Both the position numbers and the translations under genes were made by a program. Shown here one piece after another: positions 1 to 8,448 of a DNA stretch of 64,000 nucleotides. Within the stretch, counting starts at the first letter, position 1, and every line of letters starts with the position of its first letter. The notes beneath the pieces were generated by a model, which saw only the letters and a program-made list of their open reading frames with translations, ran no database searches and was not told where the DNA came from. Source of the stretch: Solirubrum sp044628455 (GTDB taxonomy: Bacteria > Bacteroidota > Bacteroidia > Cytophagales > Hymenobacteraceae); contig NZ_JBIYZW010000003.1 in NCBI RefSeq assembly GCF_044628455.1, positions 248,001 through 312,000 of the forward strand. The letters run 5' to 3'.

Positions 1-203
1 TCATCGCCCAGCTTGATTTCCTTCTGGGCCGTCTTCAGCCCCTCTTTGTCGCCCGAAAACCGGTCTTTGGTAAATTCCACGCTCTGCGCCGAAGCCAGCA
101 GCGCGCTGCCCAGGGAAAAAGCCACGCTCAGGGCCAGGGCGCGGCCCAGGAAAGCGTGGCGCAGGGCCACGAAGTTGGCCGGGTAAGAAGAAGTCAGGAT
201 CAT
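1..203 (-). CDS. Exported protein, N-terminal fragment (window edge)
   Basis: Only the first 67 codons are present; the gene continues past the left edge. The ATG is at 201-203. The N-terminus has a polar stretch followed by a long hydrophobic run ending in SALLASAQS, which fits a Sec signal peptide with cleavage after the Ala-Ser-Ala region. The mature part starts VEFTKDRFSGDKEGLK, which resembles the start of TPR/OmpA-type envelope proteins of Bacteroidota, but too little is visible to assign a family. It is in the same direction as the TPR protein at 230-1288, 26 bases away, so the two may be co-transcribed. The exported nature is fairly secure; the family is a guess. Confidence 0.6.
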   Translation of the reverse strand, partial: MILTSSYPANFVALRHAFLGRALALSVAFSLGSALLASAQSVEFTKDRFSGDKEGLKTAQKEIKLGD

Positions 204-229
204 CTGCGGAGAAATCAATCGGCCCGTGT

Positions 230-1288
230 TTATTCGCAGCCCGCCGCGGCGGCGTAGCTGTTGCCGGCCTGCAGACCCAGCTCGGCGGCCTTGCGCCAGT
301 CGGCGCAGGCGCCCTTGGGGTTGCGCAGCATTTCGCGGGCGTGGCCGCGGTTGAGGTAGGCTTCGGCGTACTGGCCGTTGGCCTGCAGGGCCGCCGTGGC
401 GTCGGCTTCGGCGCCCTTGTAGTCGTCGAGCTTGAGCTTGGCGGCGGCGCGGTTGTTGAGCGCCAGCGCGTAGCCCGACTTCAGCTGCAAAGCCTTCGAG
501 AAGTCTTCCACCGCGCCCTTGTAGTCCTCGGCCTCGAAGCGGGCCTGGCCCCGGCCCAGGTAGGCCACGGGGTTGTCGGCGTTGCGCCCGATGTAGGTGT
601 TGTAGTCGGCCAGGGCACCCTTGGCGTCGCCCTGCCGGCGCTTGGCAGCGCCGCGGTTGAGCAGGGCCACTTCCAGCTCGGGCTGCAGGCGCAGGGCCTC
701 GGAGTAATCCTGCACGGCGGCGGCGTAGTTGCCGAGCTGGCGCTGGGCGCTGCCGCGGTCGTGCAGGGCGTAGGCGTACTTGGGGTCGGCTTTGAGGGCG
801 GCGCTGAAGTCGGCCAGGGCAGCCTGGTAGTCGCCTTTCTCGAAGCGCAGGTCGCCGCGGTAGTACCAGGCCGGGGCGTAATCGGGCTTCAGCTCGGTAA
901 CCTTGCCGTAGTCCTGCTCGGCGCCGTCGTTGTCGCTTTGGGCCTGCTTGGCCTGGGCGCGGCCGTACCAGGCCGTGAAGCTGCCGGGCTCGAGGCGGAT
1001 GGCCTCGTTGTAGTCCTGCACGGCCGGGGCGTACTGCTTCAGCTCGTAGCGGGTGGCCGCGCGGTTGTAGTAGGCTTTGCTGAAGTCGGCCTTGGCTTTG
1101 ATGGCCTGGTCGAAGTCGAGCAGAGCGGCCTGGTAGCTTTTCTGGTTGAACTTCGCCACGCCGCTATTGTAATATTTCTCAGCTACCTGAGCAGGCGGCA
1201 GGGTAGTGGCCCGCACGGTATCCACCTGCGCCTGAGCCGTCAAACCTGCGGCCGAAAGGGCAAGAGTAAAGAGTATTTTTCGCATCAT
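230..1288 (-). CDS. Exported tetratricopeptide repeat (TPR) protein
   Basis: This encodes 352 residues. MMRKILFTLALSAAGLTAQA is a clean Sec signal peptide with an AQA cleavage site. From about residue 37 to 330 the chain is a run of about eight TPR units of 34 residues with the usual W/Y-x-x-(G/A)-x-A and A-x-x-D-Y/F-x-x-A-(I/L) pattern, for example the units around NRAATRYELKQYAPAVQDYN and NRGAAKRRQGDAKGALADYN. TPR arrays are protein-protein scaffolds, so a periplasmic or outer-membrane-associated binding role is likely, but no partner or catalytic domain is visible. Two ATG codons are adjacent (1288 and 1285). A TATATTTC box on the minus strand at 1328-1335 differs in one position from TAnnTTTG and could be its promoter. 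Confidence 0.85.
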   Translation of the reverse strand: MMRKILFTLALSAAGLTAQAQVDTVRATTLPPAQVAEKYYNSGVAKFNQKSYQAALLDFDQAIKAKADFSKAYYNRAATRYELKQYAPAVQDYNEAIRLEPGSFTAWYGRAQAKQAQSDNDGAEQDYGKVTELKPDYAPAWYYRGDLRFEKGDYQAALADFSAALKADPKYAYALHDRGSAQRQLGNYAAAVQDYSEALRLQPELEVALLNRGAAKRRQGDAKGALADYNTYIGRNADNPVAYLGRGQARFEAEDYKGAVEDFSKALQLKSGYALALNNRAAAKLKLDDYKGAEADATAALQANGQYAEAYLNRGHAREMLRNPKGACADWRKAAELGLQAGNSYAAAAGCE

Positions 1289-1531
1289 CCTGGGGAGCCG
1301 GCGCAGCGCCGGGAGGCGGGCCGTGCCGAAATATATTGGATTTTTCCGCAGCTACCGCCGCTGCCCCGGCAGAATTTCCCGCAGAAGCCCCGGCCGGGAC
1401 CAACGGCCCGGGCCCGCCGGTACGGCGGCCACCGCGGGCTGCCGACCGGCCAACCGAGTAGTTACTGCGCACTGGGCAAAACCAACTACCCCGCTTCGGT
1501 GGTTATAGAGCGCGGCGTGCCGGAGTTTGCG

Positions 1532-1539
1532 TAATTTTG
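1532..1539 (+). promoter_or_regulatory. Candidate Bacteroidetes -7 promoter box for the bacilliredoxin gene
   Basis: TAATTTTG matches the Bacteroidetes consensus TAnnTTTG exactly and lies about 62 bases before the chosen ATG at 1601. No convincing TTG is seen at the -33 position, so this is a candidate only. It lies in the 312-base gap 1289-1600 between divergent genes, where I see nothing else. Confidence 0.45.
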
Positions 1540-1600
1540 CGTCCGGTGCGACGCCCCGCCTCGCCCGCTTTCTCCCTGTAACCCAAGTTTGTCAACTACT

Positions 1601-2023
1601 ATGGCAATGTACCCCGAATACATGGTGGCTCCCATCCGCCAGGACCTCACCGAAGCTGGTTTCGAGCAGCTCATGTCGCCCGAAGAAGTAGAAGCCGCCC
1701 TCAAGCCCGCCAGCGGCACGGTGCTGGTAGCCGTGAACTCGGTGTGCGGCTGCGCCGCTGCCAAAGCCCGCCCGGCCCTGAAAATGGCTTTGTCGAGCTC
1801 CGATAAGAAACCGGCCAAGCTGGTAACCGTGTTTGCCGGCATGGAAACTGAAGCCGTGGCCAAGGTGCGCGAGCATATGCTGCCCTACCCGCCCTCGTCG
1901 CCAAGCATTGCCCTGTTCAAGGACGGCGAGCTGGTGCACATGATCGAGCGTTACCACATCGAAGGCAACGACCTGATGCGCATTGTGGATAACCTTCAGG
2001 GTGCCTTTGCCGAATACTGCTAA
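1601..2023 (+). CDS. BrxA/BrxB family bacilliredoxin (YphP/YqiW, formerly DUF1094)
   Basis: The 140-residue protein begins MAMYPEYMVAPIRQDLTEAG and carries the family signature NSVCGCAAAKARPA, with the redox CGC motif at Cys49-Gly-Cys51. Family members are thioredoxin-fold proteins that remove bacillithiol from mixed disulfides or act as weak disulfide reductases; in Bacteroidota the likely thiol partner is bacillithiol or a related thiol. The frame is open 12 bases further upstream to a TTG, but the ATG at 1601 gives the usual N-terminus of the family. The length matches the family (about 140-145 aa). It is monocistronic: a TAATTTTG box lies upstream and a strong terminator follows directly. 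Identification is secure; the exact cellular target is not. Confidence 0.93.
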   Translation: MAMYPEYMVAPIRQDLTEAGFEQLMSPEEVEAALKPASGTVLVAVNSVCGCAAAKARPALKMALSSSDKKPAKLVTVFAGMETEAVAKVREHMLPYPPSSPSIALFKDGELVHMIERYHIEGNDLMRIVDNLQGAFAEYC

Positions 2024-2043
2024 GAATAGTAAGTTTTTCGTGC

Positions 2044-2080
2044 GAAAAAGGCCCGCGGCACCTGCCACGGGCCTTTTTGC
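2044..2080. terminator. Bidirectional intrinsic terminator
   Basis: An inverted repeat with arms of about 16 bases (AAAAAGGCCCGCGGCA / TGCCACGGGCCTTTTT, one mismatch) is flanked by A and T runs, so it can work on both strands. It separates the bacilliredoxin gene from the convergent DHFR-like gene. Confidence 0.85.
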
Positions 2081-2095
2081 TTTTTGGCCACCGCG

Positions 2096-2617
2096 CTACT
2101 TGTCGAGCCGATAGTCGAGCATCAGCACGCCGTTGCTGTATTTTTTTACGTCCTGCAGCCGTAATTTCTGCGGGGGCGGCGTGCTCAGCAGCTTGATGCC
2201 CCGGCCCAGGAAAACCGGCATCACCGCCAGCAGTAGCTGGTCAATAAGGCCAGCCGCGTTGAACGCGTCGATGAGCTGGCCGCCGCCCACCAGCCAGGTG
2301 CGGCCGGCGGGCAGCGTGGCCGCCAGCTCGGCTACCGAGCCGTGCCACAGGCGGATGTCGGGGTCGGCGTCGGTGGGCAGCTCGCGGCTGGTGCACACGT
2401 AGGTGGGCAGGCCGGCGTAGGGCCAGGCAATGCCGAAGCCCAGCACCTGCTCGTAGGTACGGGCGCCCATCACCACGGCGCTGAGCGAGGCCAGCAACTC
2501 GGCGTAGCCATAGTCTTCGTCGGGCTGCTCGAAGGCGTGCAGAAAGTCGACGCCGCCCTGCTCGTCGGCGATGTAGCCGTCGAGGGAAGCAGCAATGTAA
2601 AGGACGGTTTCGCGCAT
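2096..2617 (-). CDS. Dihydrofolate reductase family protein (RibD C-terminal-like)
   Basis: The 173-residue product begins METVLY-like (MRETVLYIAASLDGYIAD), the typical start of the YyaP/YwjB branch of the RibD C-terminal/DHFR-like superfamily. Later family marks are VVMGARTYEQVLGFG, the WLVGGGQLIDAFNAAGLIDQ nucleotide-binding segment and a C-terminal LRLQDVKKYSNGVLMLDYRL. These enzymes reduce pterin- or flavin-like substrates with NAD(P)H, but the physiological substrate of this branch is unknown. I chose the ATG at 2615-2617 because the extra upstream codons in the open frame read through a repeat-rich intergenic stretch and are not family-like. The gene is downstream of the M3 peptidase in the same direction. 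Confidence 0.88.
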   Translation of the reverse strand: MRETVLYIAASLDGYIADEQGGVDFLHAFEQPDEDYGYAELLASLSAVVMGARTYEQVLGFGIAWPYAGLPTYVCTSRELPTDADPDIRLWHGSVAELAATLPAGRTWLVGGGQLIDAFNAAGLIDQLLLAVMPVFLGRGIKLLSTPPPQKLRLQDVKKYSNGVLMLDYRLDK

Positions 2618-2623
2618 GTGACA

Positions 2624-2752
2624 GGTACTTGGTATTAGGTATGAGGAGCCAAGTATGGGGGTGGAGGGCCCGGGGCTGGCTTGCGGTTCAGGAATCCTCG
2701 CTGACAATGGTTTTAGCCCCAAAACCGAATACCTAAACCCTAATACCTAAAT
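2624..2752. repeat. Imperfect inverted repeat of short tandem words (TTAGGTA type)
   Basis: The left arm at 2624-2646 contains GGTATTAGGTATGAGG. The right arm at 2727-2752 contains AATACCTA, CCC and TAATACCTAA, so both arms repeat a seven-base word of the kind (T)TAGGTAT in opposite orientation. The right arm ends two bases before the stop codon of the M3 peptidase, and the left arm starts seven bases upstream of the DHFR-like ATG, so the element fills the gap between the two genes. See the findings for three related loci. Confidence 0.6.
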
Positions 2753-2753
2753 C

Positions 2754-4850
2754 TTATAGCCCCAGCGACTTGAAGAAGGCTTCCTGGTTGGGTTCGCGGC
2801 CCAGGAACTGCCGGACCAGCTCCAGCTCTTCCTGGGTACCGCCCTGGGCCAGCACGATGTCGCGGTAGCGCAGGCCGGTTTTCTGGTCCATCACGCCGTT
2901 TTTCTCGAACACCGAGAACATGTCCTCGGCGTACACCTTCGACCACATGTAGCCGTAGTAGCCCGCGCCGTAGCCGGTGAGGTGACCAAAGGCGGCCTGC
3001 ATGTGGGTGCCGTCGAGGTAAGGGTAGGGCATCACCTGATTTTGCACGCGCTTCACCACGTCGGTGGTCGTTTCCCGGCCGGTGGGGTCAAACTTATCGT
3101 GCAGGGTCATGTCGAGGGTACCGTAGAAGATCTGGGCCGAGGCGGCAATGCCCGAGCCCACGTTGCGGGCGGCCCACATCTTGTCGTAAAGCGCCTTGGG
3201 CAGCACCTCACCGGTCTGGTAGTGCTTGGCGAAGCCCTTGAGGGCCTCGTAGTTCCAGGCCCAGTTTTCCAGAATCTGCGAAGGGGCCTCCACAAAGTCG
3301 CGCTTGACGCTGGTGCCCGACTGCGACGACAGCTCCGCCGTGGTCAGCAGGTTGTGCATCACGTGACCAAACTCGTGGAAGAAGGTCACCACCTGCGAGT
3401 GCGACATGAGGGCGGGCTTGCCGGCCGTGGGGGCGTTGAAGTTGCACAGCAGCACGGCAGTGGGAATCTGGTAGCCCTGGGGCGTGGCCTTGCCCGGCAC
3501 CACGCCAAAGCAGGCGGCGTGGGTGTACTTGTTGTCGCGCGGGTGCAGGTCGAGGTAGAAGCGGCCCACCAGTTTTCCGTCGCGCTGCACTTCAAACATG
3601 CGGGCGTCGGCGTGCCACACCGAGGCGTCCTTTACCTCCGAGAACTTGAGGCCGAACAAGTGCTGGGTGGTCTGAAACAGGCCGGCCATCACGCGGTTCA
3701 GCTCGAAGTACTCCTTCACCTGTTCGGCGTCGAGCTGGTACTTGTTTTTCATCAGCAGCTCGTTGTAGTAGCTCACCTCCCAGGGGTTGAGCGTGGCCGC
3801 CGCGGGGTCGTTGTGTGCGGTGCGCTTCACGGCCAGCAGCTCCTGCACGTCTTGGGCGGTTTTCTGCTTCACGCGCTCCACCAGCTTGGCCTCGAAGTCC
3901 CACACCGTTTGCGGGGTTTTGGCCATGCGGCTGCTGATCTGGTAGGCCGCGTAGCTGGGGTAGCCCAGCAGCTTGGCCTTTTTCTGGCGCTCCAGCAGCA
4001 CCTGCTGCAGCACGTCCAGGTTTTTGTCGGCCGCGCGGTTGTTGTACTTGATGAACAGCTGGCGCCGGGCCTCGTCGGAGGCGGCGTACTTCATGAAGGT
4101 GCTGTACGAGGGGCCGTCGAGGCCGATCTTGTACTTGTCGCCTTCGCGGGGGCGGGCCTTCTTGTAGTCCTCGGGCAGGCCCTTCATGTCGGCCTCGCTC
4201 ACCAGCAGAAAGTCCTTGTAGGCGGCGATGTTGTTGCCGAACGTCAAACTCAGCTCCGAAATCCGGTCGTTGATTTTCTGCAGCTCCTGGCGCTTTTCCG
4301 AGCTCAGGGCGAAGCCGCTGCGCTCGTAGTCCTCAATGGTTTCGGTCAGGAACTTCTTGCGCGGACCTTTCAGGGCCTTGGCCTCGGCGGTCTGGGCGTA
4401 ATCCTTCACAGCCTTGTAGAGCTGCTCGTCGAGCTCCAGCTGGTTGCCGTAGCGGCTCAGCTCGGCAATGCTGCGCTGGGCCTGGTTGCGGATGGCCGAG
4501 TCGGGGCTGGCGTTGGCCAGGATGTTGATGGAGCCGCCGGCCTGCCCCAGCCGGGCCGAGAGGTTGTCGAGGGCCAGCAGGGTGTTGGTGAAGGTGCGTT
4601 TGCCAGCCGGCACCAGGTAAATGGCGGCCAGGGAGGCTTTGGCTTCGAACACGGCCAGCTCGGCGGTGCGCTTCACGTCGGCCTTGGTGGCCTTGCCGAA
4701 GGCCACGGTTTGGTTGAAGGTGGGCAGCAGGACCGTGGTGGCGGGCTTGGGGGCCGGGCCGTTGCCGGCCGCGGCGGGCGCCAGCGCGGTGCAGGTCAGC
4801 GCCAGGGCCAGCCCGAGGCGGGCGGTGGCGCGGCAGTAGGAGGGAAGCAT
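2754..4850 (-). CDS. M3 family metallopeptidase (Dcp/oligopeptidase A-like)
   Basis: The 698-residue protein starts MLPSYCRATARLGLALALTC and has a signal peptide with a hydrophobic core and an Ala-rich cleavage region, so it is probably periplasmic. The zinc site is HEFGH at residues 492-496 within FFHEFGHVMHNLL, and the third ligand lies in DFVEAPSQILENW, both diagnostic of M3 (thimet oligopeptidase/peptidyl-dipeptidase Dcp) enzymes. Length fits the family (680-710 aa). The reaction is cleavage of short peptides, by Dcp-like members as dipeptides from the C-terminus. I selected the ATG at 4848-4850 because the open frame upstream runs into the recQ terminator region. It is downstream of recQ in the same direction but separated by a terminator. 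Confidence 0.93.
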   Translation of the reverse strand: MLPSYCRATARLGLALALTCTALAPAAAGNGPAPKPATTVLLPTFNQTVAFGKATKADVKRTAELAVFEAKASLAAIYLVPAGKRTFTNTLLALDNLSARLGQAGGSINILANASPDSAIRNQAQRSIAELSRYGNQLELDEQLYKAVKDYAQTAEAKALKGPRKKFLTETIEDYERSGFALSSEKRQELQKINDRISELSLTFGNNIAAYKDFLLVSEADMKGLPEDYKKARPREGDKYKIGLDGPSYSTFMKYAASDEARRQLFIKYNNRAADKNLDVLQQVLLERQKKAKLLGYPSYAAYQISSRMAKTPQTVWDFEAKLVERVKQKTAQDVQELLAVKRTAHNDPAAATLNPWEVSYYNELLMKNKYQLDAEQVKEYFELNRVMAGLFQTTQHLFGLKFSEVKDASVWHADARMFEVQRDGKLVGRFYLDLHPRDNKYTHAACFGVVPGKATPQGYQIPTAVLLCNFNAPTAGKPALMSHSQVVTFFHEFGHVMHNLLTTAELSSQSGTSVKRDFVEAPSQILENWAWNYEALKGFAKHYQTGEVLPKALYDKMWAARNVGSGIAASAQIFYGTLDMTLHDKFDPTGRETTTDVVKRVQNQVMPYPYLDGTHMQAAFGHLTGYGAGYYGYMWSKVYAEDMFSVFEKNGVMDQKTGLRYRDIVLAQGGTQEELELVRQFLGREPNQEAFFKSLGL

Positions 4851-4933
4851 GCCAAGGAATAGTAAGGGTGAGAAAGGAAATTCGGCGGAGCCGAAAGGAC
4901 GCCGCAGGCCCGGCAACGCTGCACGGGCCAAAC

Positions 4934-4972
4934 AGAAAAACGCCCGTGGCCACCATGACCGCGGGCGTCCCC
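4934..4972 (-). terminator. Intrinsic terminator of recQ
   Basis: Read on the minus strand, GACGCCCGCGG and CCACGGGCGT form a stem around TCATGGTGG and are followed by TTTTTCTGTTT. It lies 32-70 bases after the recQ stop codon. Confidence 0.75.
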
Positions 4973-5003
4973 AACATCCGAAAAATCCGAGAAATCCGGG
5001 GCC

Positions 5004-7235
5004 CTAGTTGGCCACTTCGCTCAGGAACTTGATGCGCATCAGGCGCAGATCTTCCTCGGTGTAGTCATCGGTACCCAGTTCCTTGAGGGCCACGGCAATG
5101 TTGTCAGTTGGCGCCTGCATGAAGTAGTCGTAGATTTCCTCCTGCCGGTCCTGGTCGAGCACCGAGTCGATGTAGTAGTCGAGGTTGAGCTTGGTACCGG
5201 AATAGCAGATGTGCTCAATTTCCTCCATCAGCTCGCGCATGTCGATGCTCTTGGAGGCGGCAATCTCCTCCAGGTCCATCTTCTTGTCGATCTGCTGGAT
5301 GATGTAGATTTTGATCTTGGACTTGTTCACCGCCGACTTCACCACCACGTCGGCCGCGGTTTCGATGTCGTTGTCCTGCACGTACTTCTTGATCAGCTCC
5401 AGGAAGGGCGCGCCGAACTTGTGGGCCTTGCCCTGGCCCACGCCCGACACGTGGGCCAGATCGTCCATCTTCGTGGGGAAGGTGGTGGCCATTTCCTTGA
5501 GCGAGGGGTCCTGGAACAGCACGTAGGGCGGCAGGTTTTTCTGCTGGGCCAGCTTTTTGCGCAGGGCCTTGAGCATGTCGAACAGGGCCGCGTCGTGGCC
5601 GGCCGACTGCTGCACTTCCTCCTTCTGCTCTTCCTGCTGCACTTCCTGCTCGTAGTCGTGGTCCTTGGCAAACTTCAGGCTGTAGGGCTCCACCAGGAAG
5701 TCCTCGCCCTTGTCGCAGATGCGGATGACGCCGAAGCTTTCGATGTCCTTGCCCAGGAAGCCCGAAATCATGCACTGGCGGATGATGGAGTGCCAGAAAG
5801 CCACGTCGTGGTCCTTGCCCGCCCCGTACACCGGCAGCTGGTTGTGGCCGTAGCTTTCCACGTGGGGGCTGGTCATGCCCGTGAGCACGGCCGTCAGGTG
5901 CTCGATGCCAAAGCGCTGCTCGGTTTGCACCACGGCCTGCAGGGCCAGCTTCACAAACTCCTTGGCCTCGAACTTCTCGCGCGGGTGGCGGCAGTTGTCG
6001 CAGAAGCCGCAGTCCTTCTCGTACACCTCGCCGAAGTAGTGCAGCAGCTGCTTGCGCCGGCACACGGCCGAATCGGCGTAGTTGGCCATTTCCTGCAGCA
6101 GCACCTTGCTGTTGTCGCGCTCGGTAACGGGCTTGTCCTTGTTGAACTTCTCCAGCTTCACGATGTCGTCGTAGCTGTAGAACATCAGACAGTCGCCCTC
6201 CAGCCCGTCGCGGCCGCCGCGGCCGGTTTCCTGGTAGTAGCCCTCAATGCTCTTGGGCGTGTCGTAGTGAATCACGAAGCGCACGTCGGGCTTGTCGATG
6301 CCCATGCCGAAGGCAATGGTGGCCACGATAACGTCGCACTCCTCGCTCAGGAAGGCATCCTGGTTGTTCATGCGGGTCTGCGGGTCGAGGCCGGCGTGAT
6401 AGGGCAGGGCCCGCACGTCGTTGACCTTCAGCAGCTCGGCAATTTCTTCCACTTTCTTGCGGCTCAGGCAGTACACGATGCCGGCCTGGCCCTTGCGCTG
6501 CTTCACGTACTGAATCAGCTGCTTCTTGGTCTGGTGCTTGGGCCGCACCTCGTAGTAGAGGTTGGTGCGGTTGAACGAGGTCTTGAACACCGACGCGTCG
6601 TCCATCTGCAGGTTTTTCTGGATGTCCTGCTGCACCTTGGGCGTGGCCGTAGCCGTGAGGGCAATGATGGGAATGCCCGCGCCGAGGTTGTCAATGATGC
6701 CGCGAATCTTGCGGTACTCGGGGCGAAAGTCGTGGCCCCACTCCGAAATGCAGTGCGCCTCGTCGATGGCCACAAACGAGATGGTGGCCTTCTGCAGAAA
6801 GTCCAGGGTTTCTTCCTTGGTCAAGGACTCGGGCGCCACGTAGAGCAGCTTCACCTCGCCGTTGATGACGTCCTTCTTCACCCGGTTGGCCTCCGTCTTG
6901 GTCAGCGTGGAGTTCATCACCTGGGCATTCACGCCGAAGGCATTGAGCTGGTCGACCTGATTTTTCATCAGGGCAATGAGGGGCGAAATCACGATGGCCG
7001 TGCCCGGCAGCACCAGCGCGGGCAGCTGGTAGCACAGCGACTTACCGGCCCCGGTGGGCATAATCACGAAGGTGTTGTGGCCCTCGATGACGTTCTGAAT
7101 GATGGCTTCCTGCGTGCCGCGGAACTGACCGTAGCCAAAAACTTCCTTTAACTTGGCTTTCAAATCGGCCCCGACGGGCTGGGCAGCCTTCTTACGGGCT
7201 ACCGGCTCTGCTGTGTTGGCTTCTGCTGACATCAT
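5004..7235 (-). CDS. recQ: ATP-dependent DNA helicase RecQ
   Basis: The 743-residue protein has the full RecQ layout. Motif I is MPTGAGKS (Walker A, residues 59-66), the DEAH box is at 158-161, and the aromatic-rich loop follows in EAHCISEWGHDF. Motif VI is YYQETGRGGRDG. The zinc-binding RecQ-Ct contains CRRKQLLHYFG and DCGFCDNC (about 390-415), then a winged-helix region, and an HRDC domain lies near residues 550-630 (LPPYVLFQDPSLKEMA). It unwinds DNA 3' to 5' in repair and in restart of stalled forks. A C-terminal extension past HRDC, ending LRLMRIKFLSEVAN, is usual for Bacteroidota RecQ. Two ATGs are adjacent at the start. The gene is divergent from the kdsD-like gene, and a perfect TAACTTTG box lies upstream. 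Confidence 0.97.
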   Translation of the reverse strand: MMSAEANTAEPVARKKAAQPVGADLKAKLKEVFGYGQFRGTQEAIIQNVIEGHNTFVIMPTGAGKSLCYQLPALVLPGTAIVISPLIALMKNQVDQLNAFGVNAQVMNSTLTKTEANRVKKDVINGEVKLLYVAPESLTKEETLDFLQKATISFVAIDEAHCISEWGHDFRPEYRKIRGIIDNLGAGIPIIALTATATPKVQQDIQKNLQMDDASVFKTSFNRTNLYYEVRPKHQTKKQLIQYVKQRKGQAGIVYCLSRKKVEEIAELLKVNDVRALPYHAGLDPQTRMNNQDAFLSEECDVIVATIAFGMGIDKPDVRFVIHYDTPKSIEGYYQETGRGGRDGLEGDCLMFYSYDDIVKLEKFNKDKPVTERDNSKVLLQEMANYADSAVCRRKQLLHYFGEVYEKDCGFCDNCRHPREKFEAKEFVKLALQAVVQTEQRFGIEHLTAVLTGMTSPHVESYGHNQLPVYGAGKDHDVAFWHSIIRQCMISGFLGKDIESFGVIRICDKGEDFLVEPYSLKFAKDHDYEQEVQQEEQKEEVQQSAGHDAALFDMLKALRKKLAQQKNLPPYVLFQDPSLKEMATTFPTKMDDLAHVSGVGQGKAHKFGAPFLELIKKYVQDNDIETAADVVVKSAVNKSKIKIYIIQQIDKKMDLEEIAASKSIDMRELMEEIEHICYSGTKLNLDYYIDSVLDQDRQEEIYDYFMQAPTDNIAVALKELGTDDYTEEDLRLMRIKFLSEVAN

Positions 7236-7296
7236 CGTTCTTCCTCTTTGAGCAAAGGGTGCAAACCGGGCGGAAACTTGGGAAGGGGTTTACTGC

Positions 7297-7320
7297 TCAA
7301 TCTAAACAAAGTTAGATTGA
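7297..7320. promoter_or_regulatory. Palindrome overlapping a perfect -7 box for recQ
   Basis: TCAATCTAA (7297-7305) and TTAGATTGA (7312-7320) are perfect 9-base arms around a 6-base centre. On the minus strand the centre reads TAACTTTG (7307-7314), an exact TAnnTTTG promoter box placed about 70 bases upstream of recQ. The stretch is AT-rich in a GC-rich neighbourhood. It could be an operator for a dimeric regulator acting on recQ, on the divergent isomerase gene, or on both. Confidence 0.5.
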
Positions 7321-8297
7321 AAGCCCAGACGGACATTACTTCTATCGGAAAAAAAGTGCTTCTGCAAGAAGCTGAAGCCATTCGCGGGGTAGCCGATGCC
7401 ATTGGCCGAACCGGAGATTTCCAAGATTGCGTGCGCGCCATCCTGCAGCTGCGCGGCCGCGTGGTGGTCACCGGCATCGGCAAGAGCGCCCACATCGCCG
7501 GCAAAATCGTGGCCACGCTCAACTCCACGGGTACGCCCGCGCTGTTCATGCACGCCGCCGATGCCATTCACGGCGACCTGGGCATGATTCAGCCCGAGGA
7601 CTTCGTGGTGTGCATCAGCAAGAGCGGCGACACGCCCGAAATCAAGGTGCTGGTGCCGCTGCTGCGCCGCAAGCGCGTGCCCATGGCCGCGCTGGTGAGC
7701 AACCGCGACTCCTACCTGGCCGTGCAGGCCGACTTTATCCTGCACGCCCCGGTCGAGCGCGAGGCCTGCCCCCACAACCTGGCGCCCACCACCAGCACCA
7801 CCGCCGCCCTGGCGCTGGGCGACGCGCTGGCGGTGGCCTTGCTGGAGTCGCGCGGGTTCAGCTCCCAGGACTTTGCCCACCTGCACCCCGGCGGCACGCT
7901 CGGCAAGAAGCTCTACCTGAAGGTGGGCGACCTGAGCCGGCAAAACCAGGCCCCGCAGGTGCCCACCGGCGCCGGGCTGCGCGATGTCATCCTCGAAATT
8001 TCCGGCAAGCGCCTGGGCGCCACCGCCGTGCTCGACGAGGCGGGCCAGCTGCTGGGCATCGTCACCGACGGCGACCTGCGGCGCATGCTCACCAACTTCG
8101 CCCCCGAGCGGCTGGCCGCCGTGCGCGCCCACGACATCATGACGCCCCGGCCGGTAACCATCGACGTGGAGGAAATGGCGGCCGAAGCCCTGGCCCGCAT
8201 GCAGGCCCGCAACATCACCCAGCTGGTGGTGACGGAGGCCGGCCGCTTCGCCGGCTTCATTCACCTGCACGACCTGCTGCGCGAGGGGCTGGTGTAG
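7317..8297 (+). CDS. kdsD: Arabinose-5-phosphate isomerase (KdsD/KpsF/GutQ family)
   Basis: An SIS domain (about residues 20-150) contains VVVTGIGKSAHIAGKIVATL, a GDLGMI segment and the VCISKSGDTPEIK sugar-phosphate loop; the N-terminal region is followed by two CBS domains (about 190-325) ending in MTPRPVTIDVEEMAAEAL and ITQLVVTEAGRFAGFIHLHD. This is the standard KdsD/KpsF plan. The enzyme converts ribulose-5-phosphate to arabinose-5-phosphate, the first step toward Kdo for the outer-membrane lipopolysaccharide. The start is uncertain: there is no ATG near the N-terminus, so I used the TTG at 7317, which begins LKAQTDITSIGKKVL; a TTG at 7248 would give 349 aa but would run through the recQ promoter palindrome. 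A sugar-nucleotide gene follows in the same direction. Confidence 0.92.
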   Translation: MKAQTDITSIGKKVLLQEAEAIRGVADAIGRTGDFQDCVRAILQLRGRVVVTGIGKSAHIAGKIVATLNSTGTPALFMHAADAIHGDLGMIQPEDFVVCISKSGDTPEIKVLVPLLRRKRVPMAALVSNRDSYLAVQADFILHAPVEREACPHNLAPTTSTTAALALGDALAVALLESRGFSSQDFAHLHPGGTLGKKLYLKVGDLSRQNQAPQVPTGAGLRDVILEISGKRLGATAVLDEAGQLLGIVTDGDLRRMLTNFAPERLAAVRAHDIMTPRPVTIDVEEMAAEALARMQARNITQLVVTEAGRFAGFIHLHDLLREGLV

Positions 8298-8448
8298 CAC
8301 CGGGCCGCGCCGGCTTTACCGGCCCTCGCGCCCGGCCCAAACCGCGGCGCCAAACTTCGGCGCGCCGCCGCGTTGAGTTTACCGCCGAAACCTGATATTA
8401 GCTGCGCGTCGAACCCGGCGCGCCTTCCTTCCGCAACTGACACCTCGT

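Noticed and set aside
341..1534. Plus-strand open frame opposite the TPR gene
   Set aside because: Mirror of the TPR repeats, with Val/Gly/Leu low complexity and no domain.
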